The position numbers were made by a program, and so were the translations under genes. Under the pieces are notes generated by a model. That model was not told where the DNA came from. It worked only from the letters and a program-made list of their open reading frames with translations, and did no database searches. From NCBI GenBank assembly GCA_022843905.1, contig JALHMT010000043.1:1-44531 (forward strand): 44,531 nucleotides of DNA, read 5' to 3'. Positions 1 to 7,179 of this stretch are shown here, piece after piece; position 1 is the stretch's first letter; each line of letters begins with the position of its first letter. This DNA comes from Rubrivivax sp. Lineage in GTDB: Bacteria > Pseudomonadota > Gammaproteobacteria > Burkholderiales > Burkholderiaceae_C.

Positions 1-17
1 CCCCTCACCGCATAGAA

Positions 18-55
18 CACAACTTCTCTTGCGGCTTGAGCACAACTTCTGTTGC
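18..55 (+). repeat. Two direct repeats, possible operator or iteron
   Basis: CACAACTTCTCTTGC (18-32) and CACAACTTCTGTTGC (41-55) match at 14 of 15 positions with a 23-bp period, about two helical turns. The second copy contains a short dyad (CAAC/GTTG). They lie upstream of the recombinase gene, so an operator is possible. The window starts here, so further copies to the left cannot be excluded. Confidence 0.4.
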
Positions 56-101
56 ACGAGCGCGCGACATTGTCACCGGGCATTTCATTGCACGAAACGA
101 C

Positions 102-127
102 GTCCTGATAAGAACACTTCTCAGGAC
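102..127. promoter_or_regulatory. Inverted repeat upstream of the recombinase gene
   Basis: GTCCTGA (102-108) and TCAGGAC (121-127) form a perfect 7-bp inverted repeat with a 12-nt centre. A -10-like TATAGT lies at 144-149. The dyad could be an operator or a recombinase arm site for the gene starting at 181. No protein can be assigned to it from sequence. Confidence 0.35.
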
Positions 128-180
128 ATCGCGAAAATTCTTCTATAGTGGGGGTACCGCTCTTGGGGGACCCCTTTTTC

Positions 181-2634
181 ATGCCTACGGTGGTGGTGGC
201 TTCAGAGGTAGCGCCGGCTCCTGGCCAGCTCACCGCCAACGCCAGCGTGCCGCCGCGGCGCCGTGGCCGTCCGCGTGGCGCAAAGACCCGCCTGCTGCGA
301 GAAGGCAGCGGCGAACTCGGCCGCCATCACTTCGCGTTTCTGCGCGCCCTCCTCGATGGGGTCGACCTCGAGCGCGCCTGGCGGCTCTACCTCTCCTTCA
401 CCGGCGGACCCAGCGATCGTCGCCACTTCGCCACCCGTCTGCGCCTGGTCGTCGCGGCGATCGAGCACGCCGGCGAGGCGCGGGGTTGCGGTTCGGAGTT
501 GGCGGTGGCCCTGCCGGCCTTGCGCGCCCTGCCCGACTTTGCCGTAGCGAAAGCCGGACGGGGGGCAGGAAAAGCCGGACACATCAGCACTCCCGAGGTG
601 GCGCTGAGGCCGGCATCAAGCCAGCCACCCTCCCCTAGCCTCGAAGAATGGCGCTCGCAGTACTGCGGTGCGACCGGAATCGACGAGGACTTCTACACGG
701 AAGCGGAGTGGCTCGAGCTCTACGGCGAGGAGTTCGGGGAGGACGCGGCGGCGGGCCAGACCGGGGCAGGAAAAGCCGGACACTTGGCCGCCCCGCCCTC
801 CCCTGCCCTGTCCGCCACGACTCATTCGCGACTCGTCGAGGGGTCGTCTGCCGCGGCCACCCCGCGGCTATCCGCGACCCAACGCAAGGCGGTCGTCGAG
901 GCACTTGCGACGCTGGAGCGAGTGCTGTCGCGTGAGGCAGGCCTGGACGACGAGGCTGGCTTCTGGCTGGGCTCCGGCATCCCGCGCGACCTGGCCAAGG
1001 TCGGCGTCAAGTCGCTCGGCGACCTGGTCAACTACATCAACATCTACGGGTTCCGGTGGCACCGCCGTGTGCCCCGGATGGGCGTCGTTCGGGCCCGGCG
1101 GCTGCTCGAGTGGCTGACTCCCATCGCCGAGGCCGGCGGACGGCCCTTCAAGGAGTCGGCCCGGCGCCCCGAGACCGACCTGGCGCTACTGCGTCGGCGG
1201 GAACTGGCGGGTCGGGGGGTGGCCGGTGCAGAGCCGTTCGCCCTGGTCCCGATCGTCGACGGCGCCTTGTCCGATGCCCTGTCTGGCCGTCAGGGCGCCT
1301 TCCGATCGCATGAGGCCAACGTCTGGGGCGCGGAGACCGATGTTCAGGCGATCAGCCAGTGGCTGAGCCGGTACCAGGGGCAGACCCGGCGGGACTACAC
1401 GCGCATCGCCGAGCGCTTCTACCTCTGGTGCATCCACGTCCGGCGCAAGGCCCTCTCCTCGCTCCAGGAGCCCGATCTGCAGGCCTACCAGGCCTTCCTG
1501 GCGGCTCCGCCGGCCGATTGGGTGCAGGAGCGCAAGGTGAGGCGCGAGGACGCCTCCTGGAGGCCCTTCCGTGGCCCGCTGGGGCGGAACAGCCAGCGGC
1601 ACGAGTTCACCGTGCTGGGCAGCATGTTTTCCGCCATGCACGAGAAAGGGTACCTGCGGGCCAACGCCATGGCGAACCTGGGCCGGACGCTGGGCCTGCT
1701 GAAGCCGAGCATCGACGTTCGCCGGTCCCTGAGCGAGCGGCAGTGGGCTTTCGCCATGGAGGTGCTACATGAAAAGCCGGACACTCCCGAGCGGCGGCGC
1801 CTGCAGTTGCTGCTGGAACTCGGCAGCACCACCGGCCTTCGTTTGTCGGAACTGGCCACGACCCGGCTGAAGGGCTTCCGGCGAGAACTGGTGGATGGCC
1901 AGGAGGCATGGTTGCTGGACGTCATCGGCAAGGGCGGGAAGCCCCGGACGGTGATGGTCTTCGACGAGATCAAGACGCTGCTCGATCAGCACCACCAGGA
2001 CATGGACGCTGCAGGCCTGGGCTTCGACTCACGTGTGGAGAGAGTCCAGGCGGCCAATAGCCTTCCGACTACCGCGGCCGGCGAGCGCATGGCGGGAACT
2101 GGCCACGAACTCGACAGCAGGCTCGATGAGGGTGTGGAGCAGGCATTGCAGGACGCGTTGCGGGCAGAGCACCAACAGGCCTGGCGGCCCCTCGTGGGGA
2201 TCCTCAAGCGCCCTCCCCCGCGCCGCAATCTGGACCGGCTCGGCGTTCCGTTCCTGGATCGTGTGCTGCCGTCGCAGGCCGACCGCTTCGGCGCGCTGGA
2301 GCGCTCGGCGATCTACAAGGCGCTGCGCCGGTTCTTCCGCGAGGTGGCAGTCGCCGCCGCTGCGCGCGATGGCGCCCCCGGTTCGGCGGACTTCCTGAAC
2401 GCATCGACTCACTGGCTGCGTCACACCTTCGCCAATTCCGCCGTGAAGCAGATGCAGCCCCAGGTGCTGCAGAGCCTGCTTGGGCACTCCGACCTTCGCG
2501 TGACCTCGGTCTACGTGAAGGCGGACGCTGTGGACCTCGTGCGGGGCATGCGGGCGATGCAGCGGGCGGCCGGATCGGGGACTGAAGAAGCGCCGCGCCG
2601 CAGGGCATCAGCGGCGTCCACCACCCCAAAGTAG
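181..2634 (+). CDS. Large tyrosine recombinase/integrase
   Basis: A site-specific recombinase of about 817 residues. The C-terminal half has the catalytic set: Arg in TTGLRLSELA near residue 555, Lys in GKGGKPRTV, HWLRH near residue 745, and LLGHSDLRVTSVY with the nucleophilic Tyr near 777. A SAM-like arm domain (WLSRYQGQTRRDYTRIAERF) precedes it, and the first ~350 residues are an extra, unrecognised N-terminal region. The length is about twice that of a simple integrase. A GTG at 148 would extend the frame, but ATG 181 follows a GGGGGA stretch and is preferred. It converges on parAB. Location beside rep/par suggests plasmid multimer resolution or integration; that is inference. The coding sequence contains copies of an origin-like motif (separate entry). 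Confidence 0.85.
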   Translation: MPTVVVASEVAPAPGQLTANASVPPRRRGRPRGAKTRLLREGSGELGRHHFAFLRALLDGVDLERAWRLYLSFTGGPSDRRHFATRLRLVVAAIEHAGEARGCGSELAVALPALRALPDFAVAKAGRGAGKAGHISTPEVALRPASSQPPSPSLEEWRSQYCGATGIDEDFYTEAEWLELYGEEFGEDAAAGQTGAGKAGHLAAPPSPALSATTHSRLVEGSSAAATPRLSATQRKAVVEALATLERVLSREAGLDDEAGFWLGSGIPRDLAKVGVKSLGDLVNYINIYGFRWHRRVPRMGVVRARRLLEWLTPIAEAGGRPFKESARRPETDLALLRRRELAGRGVAGAEPFALVPIVDGALSDALSGRQGAFRSHEANVWGAETDVQAISQWLSRYQGQTRRDYTRIAERFYLWCIHVRRKALSSLQEPDLQAYQAFLAAPPADWVQERKVRREDASWRPFRGPLGRNSQRHEFTVLGSMFSAMHEKGYLRANAMANLGRTLGLLKPSIDVRRSLSERQWAFAMEVLHEKPDTPERRRLQLLLELGSTTGLRLSELATTRLKGFRRELVDGQEAWLLDVIGKGGKPRTVMVFDEIKTLLDQHHQDMDAAGLGFDSRVERVQAANSLPTTAAGERMAGTGHELDSRLDEGVEQALQDALRAEHQQAWRPLVGILKRPPPRRNLDRLGVPFLDRVLPSQADRFGALERSAIYKALRRFFREVAVAAAARDGAPGSADFLNASTHWLRHTFANSAVKQMQPQVLQSLLGHSDLRVTSVYVKADAVDLVRGMRAMQRAAGSGTEEAPRRRASAASTTPK
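549..1785 (+). repeat. Iteron-like motif copies inside the recombinase gene
   Basis: A 21-bp block with core GGAAAAGCCGGACAC is identical at 562-582 and 763-783. A third copy, GAAAAGCCGGACACT, is at 1771-1785, and a partial one (GAAAGCCGGAC) at 549-559. The same 12-mer, read on the other strand as GTCCGGCTTTTC, occurs at 5461-5472 in the origin region. The third copy is in a different codon phase from the first two, which argues that the DNA motif, not a protein repeat, is conserved. Confidence 0.6.
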
Positions 2635-2651
2635 GCCTGCGGAGGCGGGGT

Positions 2652-2836
2652 GTGGTACGGAACCACACCCCCCGTCGGCGGCCCCTGGAAGGGGCATTCC
2701 GGAGCGCTGTGGTACGGTACCACGGAGCGCATTGGAGGCCGATCGGGACCGCTCTTCTGGGACCCGTGACTCGCCGGAATTGGTTCCCGATTGAGCTTCG
2801 GCGAGGGGGACGATGGTGTCCGTGGTACGGAACCAC
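2652..2836. promoter_or_regulatory. Three palindromes downstream of parB, candidate parS
   Basis: GTGGTACGGAACCAC at 2652-2666, GTGGTACGGTACCAC at 2709-2723, and GTGGTACGGAACCAC at 2822-2836 (the dyad extends to 2820-2838). Starts are 57 and 113 bp apart. Each is a 15-bp palindrome with arms GTGGT/ACCAC. They sit between the 3' ends of the convergent recombinase and parB genes, the usual place for a type Ia centromere. ParB as the binding protein is inferred from position. Confidence 0.65.
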
Positions 2837-2845
2837 GGAGACCCC

Positions 2846-3895
2846 TTACGGTGCTTCCGGGAGGTCCGAAAGCAATTTCTGGAGGGCCGTCTCGAAGGCT
2901 GCCCAGCGGGCAGGAGGCAGGACACCACGAGGCAGTTCCACGGTGACCGCACCACCCTTCCCCGCTCGGATCACGCCCTTCTTGCCATCGGCTATCACGA
3001 AGGCCCGCGAAGCTTCCTTTGCCTTGGGCTTGCCCTTCGCCGACACCGCCTCAGTCAGGCTGCGGAACACCTCCGCAGCAGCCGGCTTCGGCGCGCGGCC
3101 GGCGAGCAAACGGGCAGCCGACAGCACCGCGTCCGGATCCTGCTGGTAGGCCTTGTCCAGCGCGACGGCCCAACGGAATTGAATGTCGACCGGGCTGCGG
3201 AACGCGCCGACGATCTCCTGCGGCAACTCGGCCACACGAAGCGCCTTGGCCACGTTGCTGTGGTCTAGGCCGATCTGTTCGGCCAGCCGACGGGCACTGG
3301 GAAACAAGCCCTCGTTCAACGCCTTGTGGTAGCTGACGCCCTGCTCCCAGGCCGACAGGTTCGACCGCCCGCGGTTCTCCCGCTGCATCTGGATGTAGAG
3401 CGCCTGGTCGTCGACGTTCTCGTCGACGACTGCGCGCACAGGCAAACCCAGTTCGAGGCATGCACGCGTCCGACGAGAACCGTAGACCAGTTCGAACCGA
3501 GGCCCGTCCGCCTGCTCCGCTGCGGCACCGCGAGCGGGTCGCACCTTGATCGGCTGCACGTTGCCGCCCGCACTCTCAATCTCTTGCTTCAGTTCGATAA
3601 AGGCCTGACTCGAAAACGAATCCGCGTGGCGGTCGGCCCAGCGCGTCAACACGATCTGGCGCGGGTCGATCAATTGCTCGCCGACCTGCAACTTGAGCTT
3701 CTCGATCTCGGCATTGAGCTTCGCGACCGCTTCCGTGTCGGCAGCTGCGCCGGAGAGCATCCGGGACAGCATCCCCACCCCGGTGCGAGGCACGGCTGGC
3801 TTGGCATCGGCCTGAGGCTCCGCAGCTACAGCGGGCGCTTCGACATGGTCCGGAATCTTGAAGGCGATTCCCTGCCCCTTCTTTTGCGTGGCCAC
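2846..3895 (-). CDS. parB: ParB-family partition protein
   Basis: The centromere-binding partner of ParA, 349 residues. The middle shows the ParB N-domain pattern: a region with ELVYGSRRTRACLELGLPV (the GSRR box), RENRGRSNLSAWEQG, then a helix-turn-helix (LAEQIGLDHSNVAKALRVAE). The C-terminal part is typical of plasmid type Ia ParB. The start is GTG at 3895, one base after the parA stop, with the ribosome site GGAGGT lying inside the parA end, so translation is coupled. Three palindromes follow the gene and are the likely binding sites. Together with ParA it should position plasmid copies before division. Confidence 0.88.
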   Translation of the reverse strand: MATQKKGQGIAFKIPDHVEAPAVAAEPQADAKPAVPRTGVGMLSRMLSGAAADTEAVAKLNAEIEKLKLQVGEQLIDPRQIVLTRWADRHADSFSSQAFIELKQEIESAGGNVQPIKVRPARGAAAEQADGPRFELVYGSRRTRACLELGLPVRAVVDENVDDQALYIQMQRENRGRSNLSAWEQGVSYHKALNEGLFPSARRLAEQIGLDHSNVAKALRVAELPQEIVGAFRSPVDIQFRWAVALDKAYQQDPDAVLSAARLLAGRAPKPAAAEVFRSLTEAVSAKGKPKAKEASRAFVIADGKKGVIRAGKGGAVTVELPRGVLPPARWAAFETALQKLLSDLPEAP

Positions 3896-3896
3896 C

Positions 3897-5105
3897 TCAA
3901 CCTCCCACCTGGCGCTGCCAGAACGTTTCCATCTGCTGCTCGATCAGGTCCACAAACCGATCGTAGGCCTCGAAGGCGCTCTTGAAGGTGCGCGTCGAGG
4001 CGTTATCGCGCGTCGCGTCGTAGACGGTCCCGAACTCCTTGCTCGCGGTCCGGACGGCCTCGACGTCAGGAATTTCGACCGGAAGCACGCGCTCGGCGTA
4101 GGCGGCCTGGATCCACTCGCGGATGATCGCCGTCGATTGCCCGGTGTTGTCCTTGGGCGCGGCGTACTTCACCTTGGACAGCAGGATGTTGATGAACGCG
4201 AAGTCCTTGCCGGCGCCCCGTCCGGCGAAGTCGTCGGCCAGATCCTTGAACAGATCCCAGAACTGCGCACTCGACGCGAAGTCCAGGTTGCTCGGTGGCA
4301 GCGGCATGATGATGCCGTCGCTGGCCATGAGGGCGTTGACCGTCAGGAACGACAACGACGGCGGCGTGTCGCAGATGATCACGTCGTACTTCGACCGGAT
4401 GGGGTCGAGCCCGTAGTCGAGCGTGCGCCAGAACTGGAAAGCGGCTTCCTTCAGCTGTCGCGTCGGAAGGATGAACTCGGCCGAGAAGAGGGGAGAGCAG
4501 GACGGCACCAGGTCCACGCCGTCCCAGTAGGTCGGGCGGATCGCATAGCTCACGTCCGACACGTCGCCACTGAACAGCGGCAGCAGCGTCTGGGTAACGT
4601 CGACCTCGGCGTCCGGCAGGAAGCCGAACAGGGTCGTCATGCTGCCCTGCGGGTCGACGTCCACCACCAACACCTTGTGGCCACGCATGCTCAGCCCCTG
4701 GGCAAGGGTGGTTGCTGTTGTCGTCTTCGAACTTCCGCCCTTGAAGTGCGCCGTCGAGATCGTGATGGCCTCGCCGCCTTCGGGCCGCAGATGGTCAGCC
4801 CGGTAGTGCCGGGCCCACTGCCGCATCTCCGAGAGCGTGAACTCGCGACGGGCGCCCGTCGACGTCAGCCGCCCGGTCGGCAGGTCGCCAGGATTGCGCA
4901 CGCGATAGTCGTACTGGGATCGCTCGATCTTCAAGCGCTCGATCAGTTGGGTCGCTGAGAACGTCGGCGGCAGCTTGCGGGCATCCGGCGCTAGCATCAC
5001 ACCGCGAGCCTGCGCCACGATGGACGTGGCCCGCTCGGCCTGCTCGGTGATGGCCTTCAGCGAGATTGGGTGGGTCGCCAGGGGCCCCTGTGTGGTCGGA
5101 TCCAT
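3897..5105 (-). CDS. parA: ParA-family partition ATPase, type Ia
   Basis: A 402-residue Walker-type ATPase. Residues 1-110 form an N-terminal DNA-binding region, typical of type Ia ParA proteins that also repress their own operon. The deviant Walker A is KGGSSKTT at 122-129, followed by VVDVDPQGSMTTLFG (A' motif) and IICDTPPSLSFLTVNAL (Walker B). The start ATG 5105 follows AAGGAA. It is transcribed away from the origin with parB directly behind. It should form ATP-dependent patches on the nucleoid that move ParB-parS complexes. Confidence 0.92.
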   Translation of the reverse strand: MDPTTQGPLATHPISLKAITEQAERATSIVAQARGVMLAPDARKLPPTFSATQLIERLKIERSQYDYRVRNPGDLPTGRLTSTGARREFTLSEMRQWARHYRADHLRPEGGEAITISTAHFKGGSSKTTTATTLAQGLSMRGHKVLVVDVDPQGSMTTLFGFLPDAEVDVTQTLLPLFSGDVSDVSYAIRPTYWDGVDLVPSCSPLFSAEFILPTRQLKEAAFQFWRTLDYGLDPIRSKYDVIICDTPPSLSFLTVNALMASDGIIMPLPPSNLDFASSAQFWDLFKDLADDFAGRGAGKDFAFINILLSKVKYAAPKDNTGQSTAIIREWIQAAYAERVLPVEIPDVEAVRTASKEFGTVYDATRDNASTRTFKSAFEAYDRFVDLIEQQMETFWQRQVGG

Positions 5106-5426
5106 GCGTTCCTTGCAGTGCGTTATGACAATGAACGCAATTCTACGTGAGACAGTGCTTTTTCAAGACATCGATGAATTCCACGTCTATCGCAGACAAG
5201 CTAGTGCTCGGATTGCGAAGAACCTGGATTTCAGGACGTTTTGAAGCCTTCCTCCAAGGTCAGTCGTCGATCAGTTTTAGAAGTTCAATAGTTCAAGACT
5301 TTCTCTGCCAGAAAGTCATTTGAAATCAATAAGTTAGCCGGCTCTCCGTCCGGGCTCCCGGCGCCAGTCGTCCGGACAAGGCTGCGGAAGCGTCCGTGAA
5401 CCTGGTTGAAGGCGTCCGGGAAGTCC

Positions 5427-5454
5427 TGGGGATAACTTTCCCGCCTGTGGATAA
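5427..5454. promoter_or_regulatory. Two DnaA boxes
   Basis: TGTGGATAA at 5446-5454 is an exact match to the complement of the consensus DnaA box TTATCCACA. TGGGGATAA at 5427-5435 differs at one base. They are in the same orientation, 19 bp apart, between the AT-rich part and the iteron-like motifs, as expected of an iteron plasmid origin that recruits host DnaA. Confidence 0.65.
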
Positions 5455-5460
5455 CTTTGC

Positions 5461-5645
5461 GTCCGGCTTTTCAGGCCCTGTTTCGACCCTAGCCAACGCT
5501 CTTGATAGGTCGGCCGTCGCGCCCAAGAGCCGCCCGAAGTGTCCGGGTTTTCCGGCCCGTAGTCGCTCGGAAGCTGATCAGTTCTGATCGCTCATCGAGT
5601 TGCAGGTGTCGCGTCCGAAAGACGCTGGTCAACCCGGACACTTGC
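5461..5645. repeat. Iteron-like motifs in the origin region
   Basis: GTCCGGCTTTTCAGGCC (5461-5477) and GTCCGGGTTTTCCGGCC (5541-5557) match at 15 of 17 positions and lie 80 bp apart in one orientation. ACCCGGACACTTG at about 5632-5644 carries part of the same motif in the other orientation. Spacing is irregular, so these are not a classical tandem iteron array. Rep binding is inferred. Confidence 0.55.
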
Positions 5646-5672
5646 CCGAGGTTGGCGCCCTAGAATGGACGC

Positions 5673-7112
5673 ATGGGCAGTGTGGCAATCGTGAGGCAGA
5701 TGGATGTGGTGCAGGGCATGCTGCACAAGTCCGTCATCGCCCTGGCGATCGTGCCGACCAACCGATCGCTGACGGTCACTGGACGCAAAGCGTACTCGGT
5801 CATGCTGCATCTTGCCCAGATGCAGGCAGCGGCCGGAACAGAGGGTGCAGACGGCGGCTTCGCTGCGCCGTTGAATTCCATCCTTCGCGGCTTCGGTGCG
5901 ACCAACAGCATCTCCAGCGATGCGAAGAAGTACATCGACCAGATGGTGTCGACGAAGGTGGAGTGGAGGCCACTGTCGAAGTCCGAGCAGCAGTTGCCAC
6001 TGACCTTCGGTATCGACGGCAAGGAGGAGGGCGCCTCGCCGGCTCAGATCACCGACGAGTTGCGCATCTTCAACCTGCTCGCCGAGGTCCGTGTCTACAA
6101 GCGTGCAGGCGAGAACTGGGTGACCTGGTACTACCCGCCGTCCATCCGGGAAGAACTGGTGAGCCCCTCCCGCTGGGCCCAGGTCGACTTCGCAGTGCTG
6201 CGCCAGCTGACCACCTACTGCGCGGTGGCGCTCTACGAGATCTGCGCCCGCTACCGCGACAGCCCCGCGGGCGTCACCAGCCGGCAGCACTGGTCCTGGT
6301 GGGCCGAGTCACTGCGAAGCTCGCCGACCTCCAAGGTCCGCGCGTGGCGCAAATTCAAGAACGAGTTCGTCGCGCCCGCCATCAAGGAGATCAACGACCT
6401 CGGCGACATCGAGATCGAGCTGATCGAGTTCAGGCGCGGCCGCGAAGTCGAGTACGTTCAGTTCGCGGTCAAGAAGAGTGCACGGCGTCCCGAGCGGATC
6501 GCGCCGGTGCCACCCGATGTCACGAACATCCTGCGAGGCGGCAAGCTGAGCATCCGCGACACGGTGATCGAAGAACTCGAGCGCGCCTACGGCGTTGTTG
6601 CCGTGACCGAAGGACTCGAACGCTACGAGCGCTTCCTGAGCGGAGCGGACCGCCCGCGCATCGGCAACGCCGGCGCCTACCTGCGCACGATCATCGCGAA
6701 CAAGGCGCGCGAGGATGGGTCGACAGGGCAGGGCGCAGAACCAGAGAAGACCGCGCACGTGGTCGTCGAGAGCAGGGCGGCATCGGCGATGCCCGCTCCG
6801 CGCCGCGATGTCGAAGACGCTGAGCGCCACCGGCGCTTCAGCCTGATCCGCGACCAGTTCGCCAAGCTGGACGCCGAGGAGCAGTTGGAGTGGGTGCGGC
6901 GCGTGCGTGACGAGGCGGACGCAAACACGGCACCCAGCCCGAGCATCATGAAGCGTCTTGCGCGCGGTGAGTGGCAGTCGCCGCTGGTCCAGGTGATGGT
7001 GATCCAGCACTACGCGAAGAGCGAGCTGGGTGAGGACTGGGCGACGCTGCCGTTGACAGAGTTCGAGAGCCTCATGGCCATCGACGCCGGCAGCGAACGC
7101 GACGTGGGCTGA
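5673..7112 (+). CDS. Rep_3/RepB-family replication initiator
   Basis: A 479-residue plasmid initiator with two winged-helix domains. The first has SLTVTGRKAYSVMLHLAQ near residue 30; the second is marked by WAQVDFAVLRQLTTYCAVA and LYEICARY near residue 170-190, the pattern of Rep_3 initiators. The C-terminal ~180 residues are an extension not assigned. ATG 5673 lies only seven bases after a possible -10, so the in-frame ATG at 5700 (MDVVQG), preceded by GAGG, may be the real start. It would bind iterons, open the origin and load host helicase. The gene ends just before a terminator that serves the opposite strand. Confidence 0.85.
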   Translation: MGSVAIVRQMDVVQGMLHKSVIALAIVPTNRSLTVTGRKAYSVMLHLAQMQAAAGTEGADGGFAAPLNSILRGFGATNSISSDAKKYIDQMVSTKVEWRPLSKSEQQLPLTFGIDGKEEGASPAQITDELRIFNLLAEVRVYKRAGENWVTWYYPPSIREELVSPSRWAQVDFAVLRQLTTYCAVALYEICARYRDSPAGVTSRQHWSWWAESLRSSPTSKVRAWRKFKNEFVAPAIKEINDLGDIEIELIEFRRGREVEYVQFAVKKSARRPERIAPVPPDVTNILRGGKLSIRDTVIEELERAYGVVAVTEGLERYERFLSGADRPRIGNAGAYLRTIIANKAREDGSTGQGAEPEKTAHVVVESRAASAMPAPRRDVEDAERHRRFSLIRDQFAKLDAEEQLEWVRRVRDEADANTAPSPSIMKRLARGEWQSPLVQVMVIQHYAKSELGEDWATLPLTEFESLMAIDAGSERDVG

Positions 7113-7133
7113 ACTCGCCGCAACTGCCCGGGC

Positions 7134-7166
7134 AAAAAAATGCCCCACTGCATGTGCAGTGGGGCA
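7134..7166 (-). terminator. Rho-independent terminator
   Basis: TGCCCCACTGCA (7141-7152) and TGCAGTGGGGCA (7155-7166) form a perfect 12-bp stem with a 2-base centre. Seven A residues at 7134-7140 read as a U tract on the minus strand. It lies 14 bases after the stop of the methylase-helicase gene and should end that transcript; it may also slow rep transcription. Confidence 0.88.
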
Positions 7167-7179
7167 GGGCGCGCAGTGA

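Larger units (their letters stand above)
5106..5672. other. Candidate plasmid replication origin region
   Basis: A 567-bp gap between divergent parA and rep with no convincing gene. The part at about 5106-5335 is clearly more AT-rich than the surroundings and could be a melting region plus the parA promoter. The rest holds two DnaA-box-like sequences and several GTCCGG-type motifs (separate entries). A -10-like TAGAAT at 5661-5666 lies just before rep, and an ACCCGGACACTT motif covers its -35 position, which would suit Rep autorepression. The origin role is inferred from position and motifs. Confidence 0.65.
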
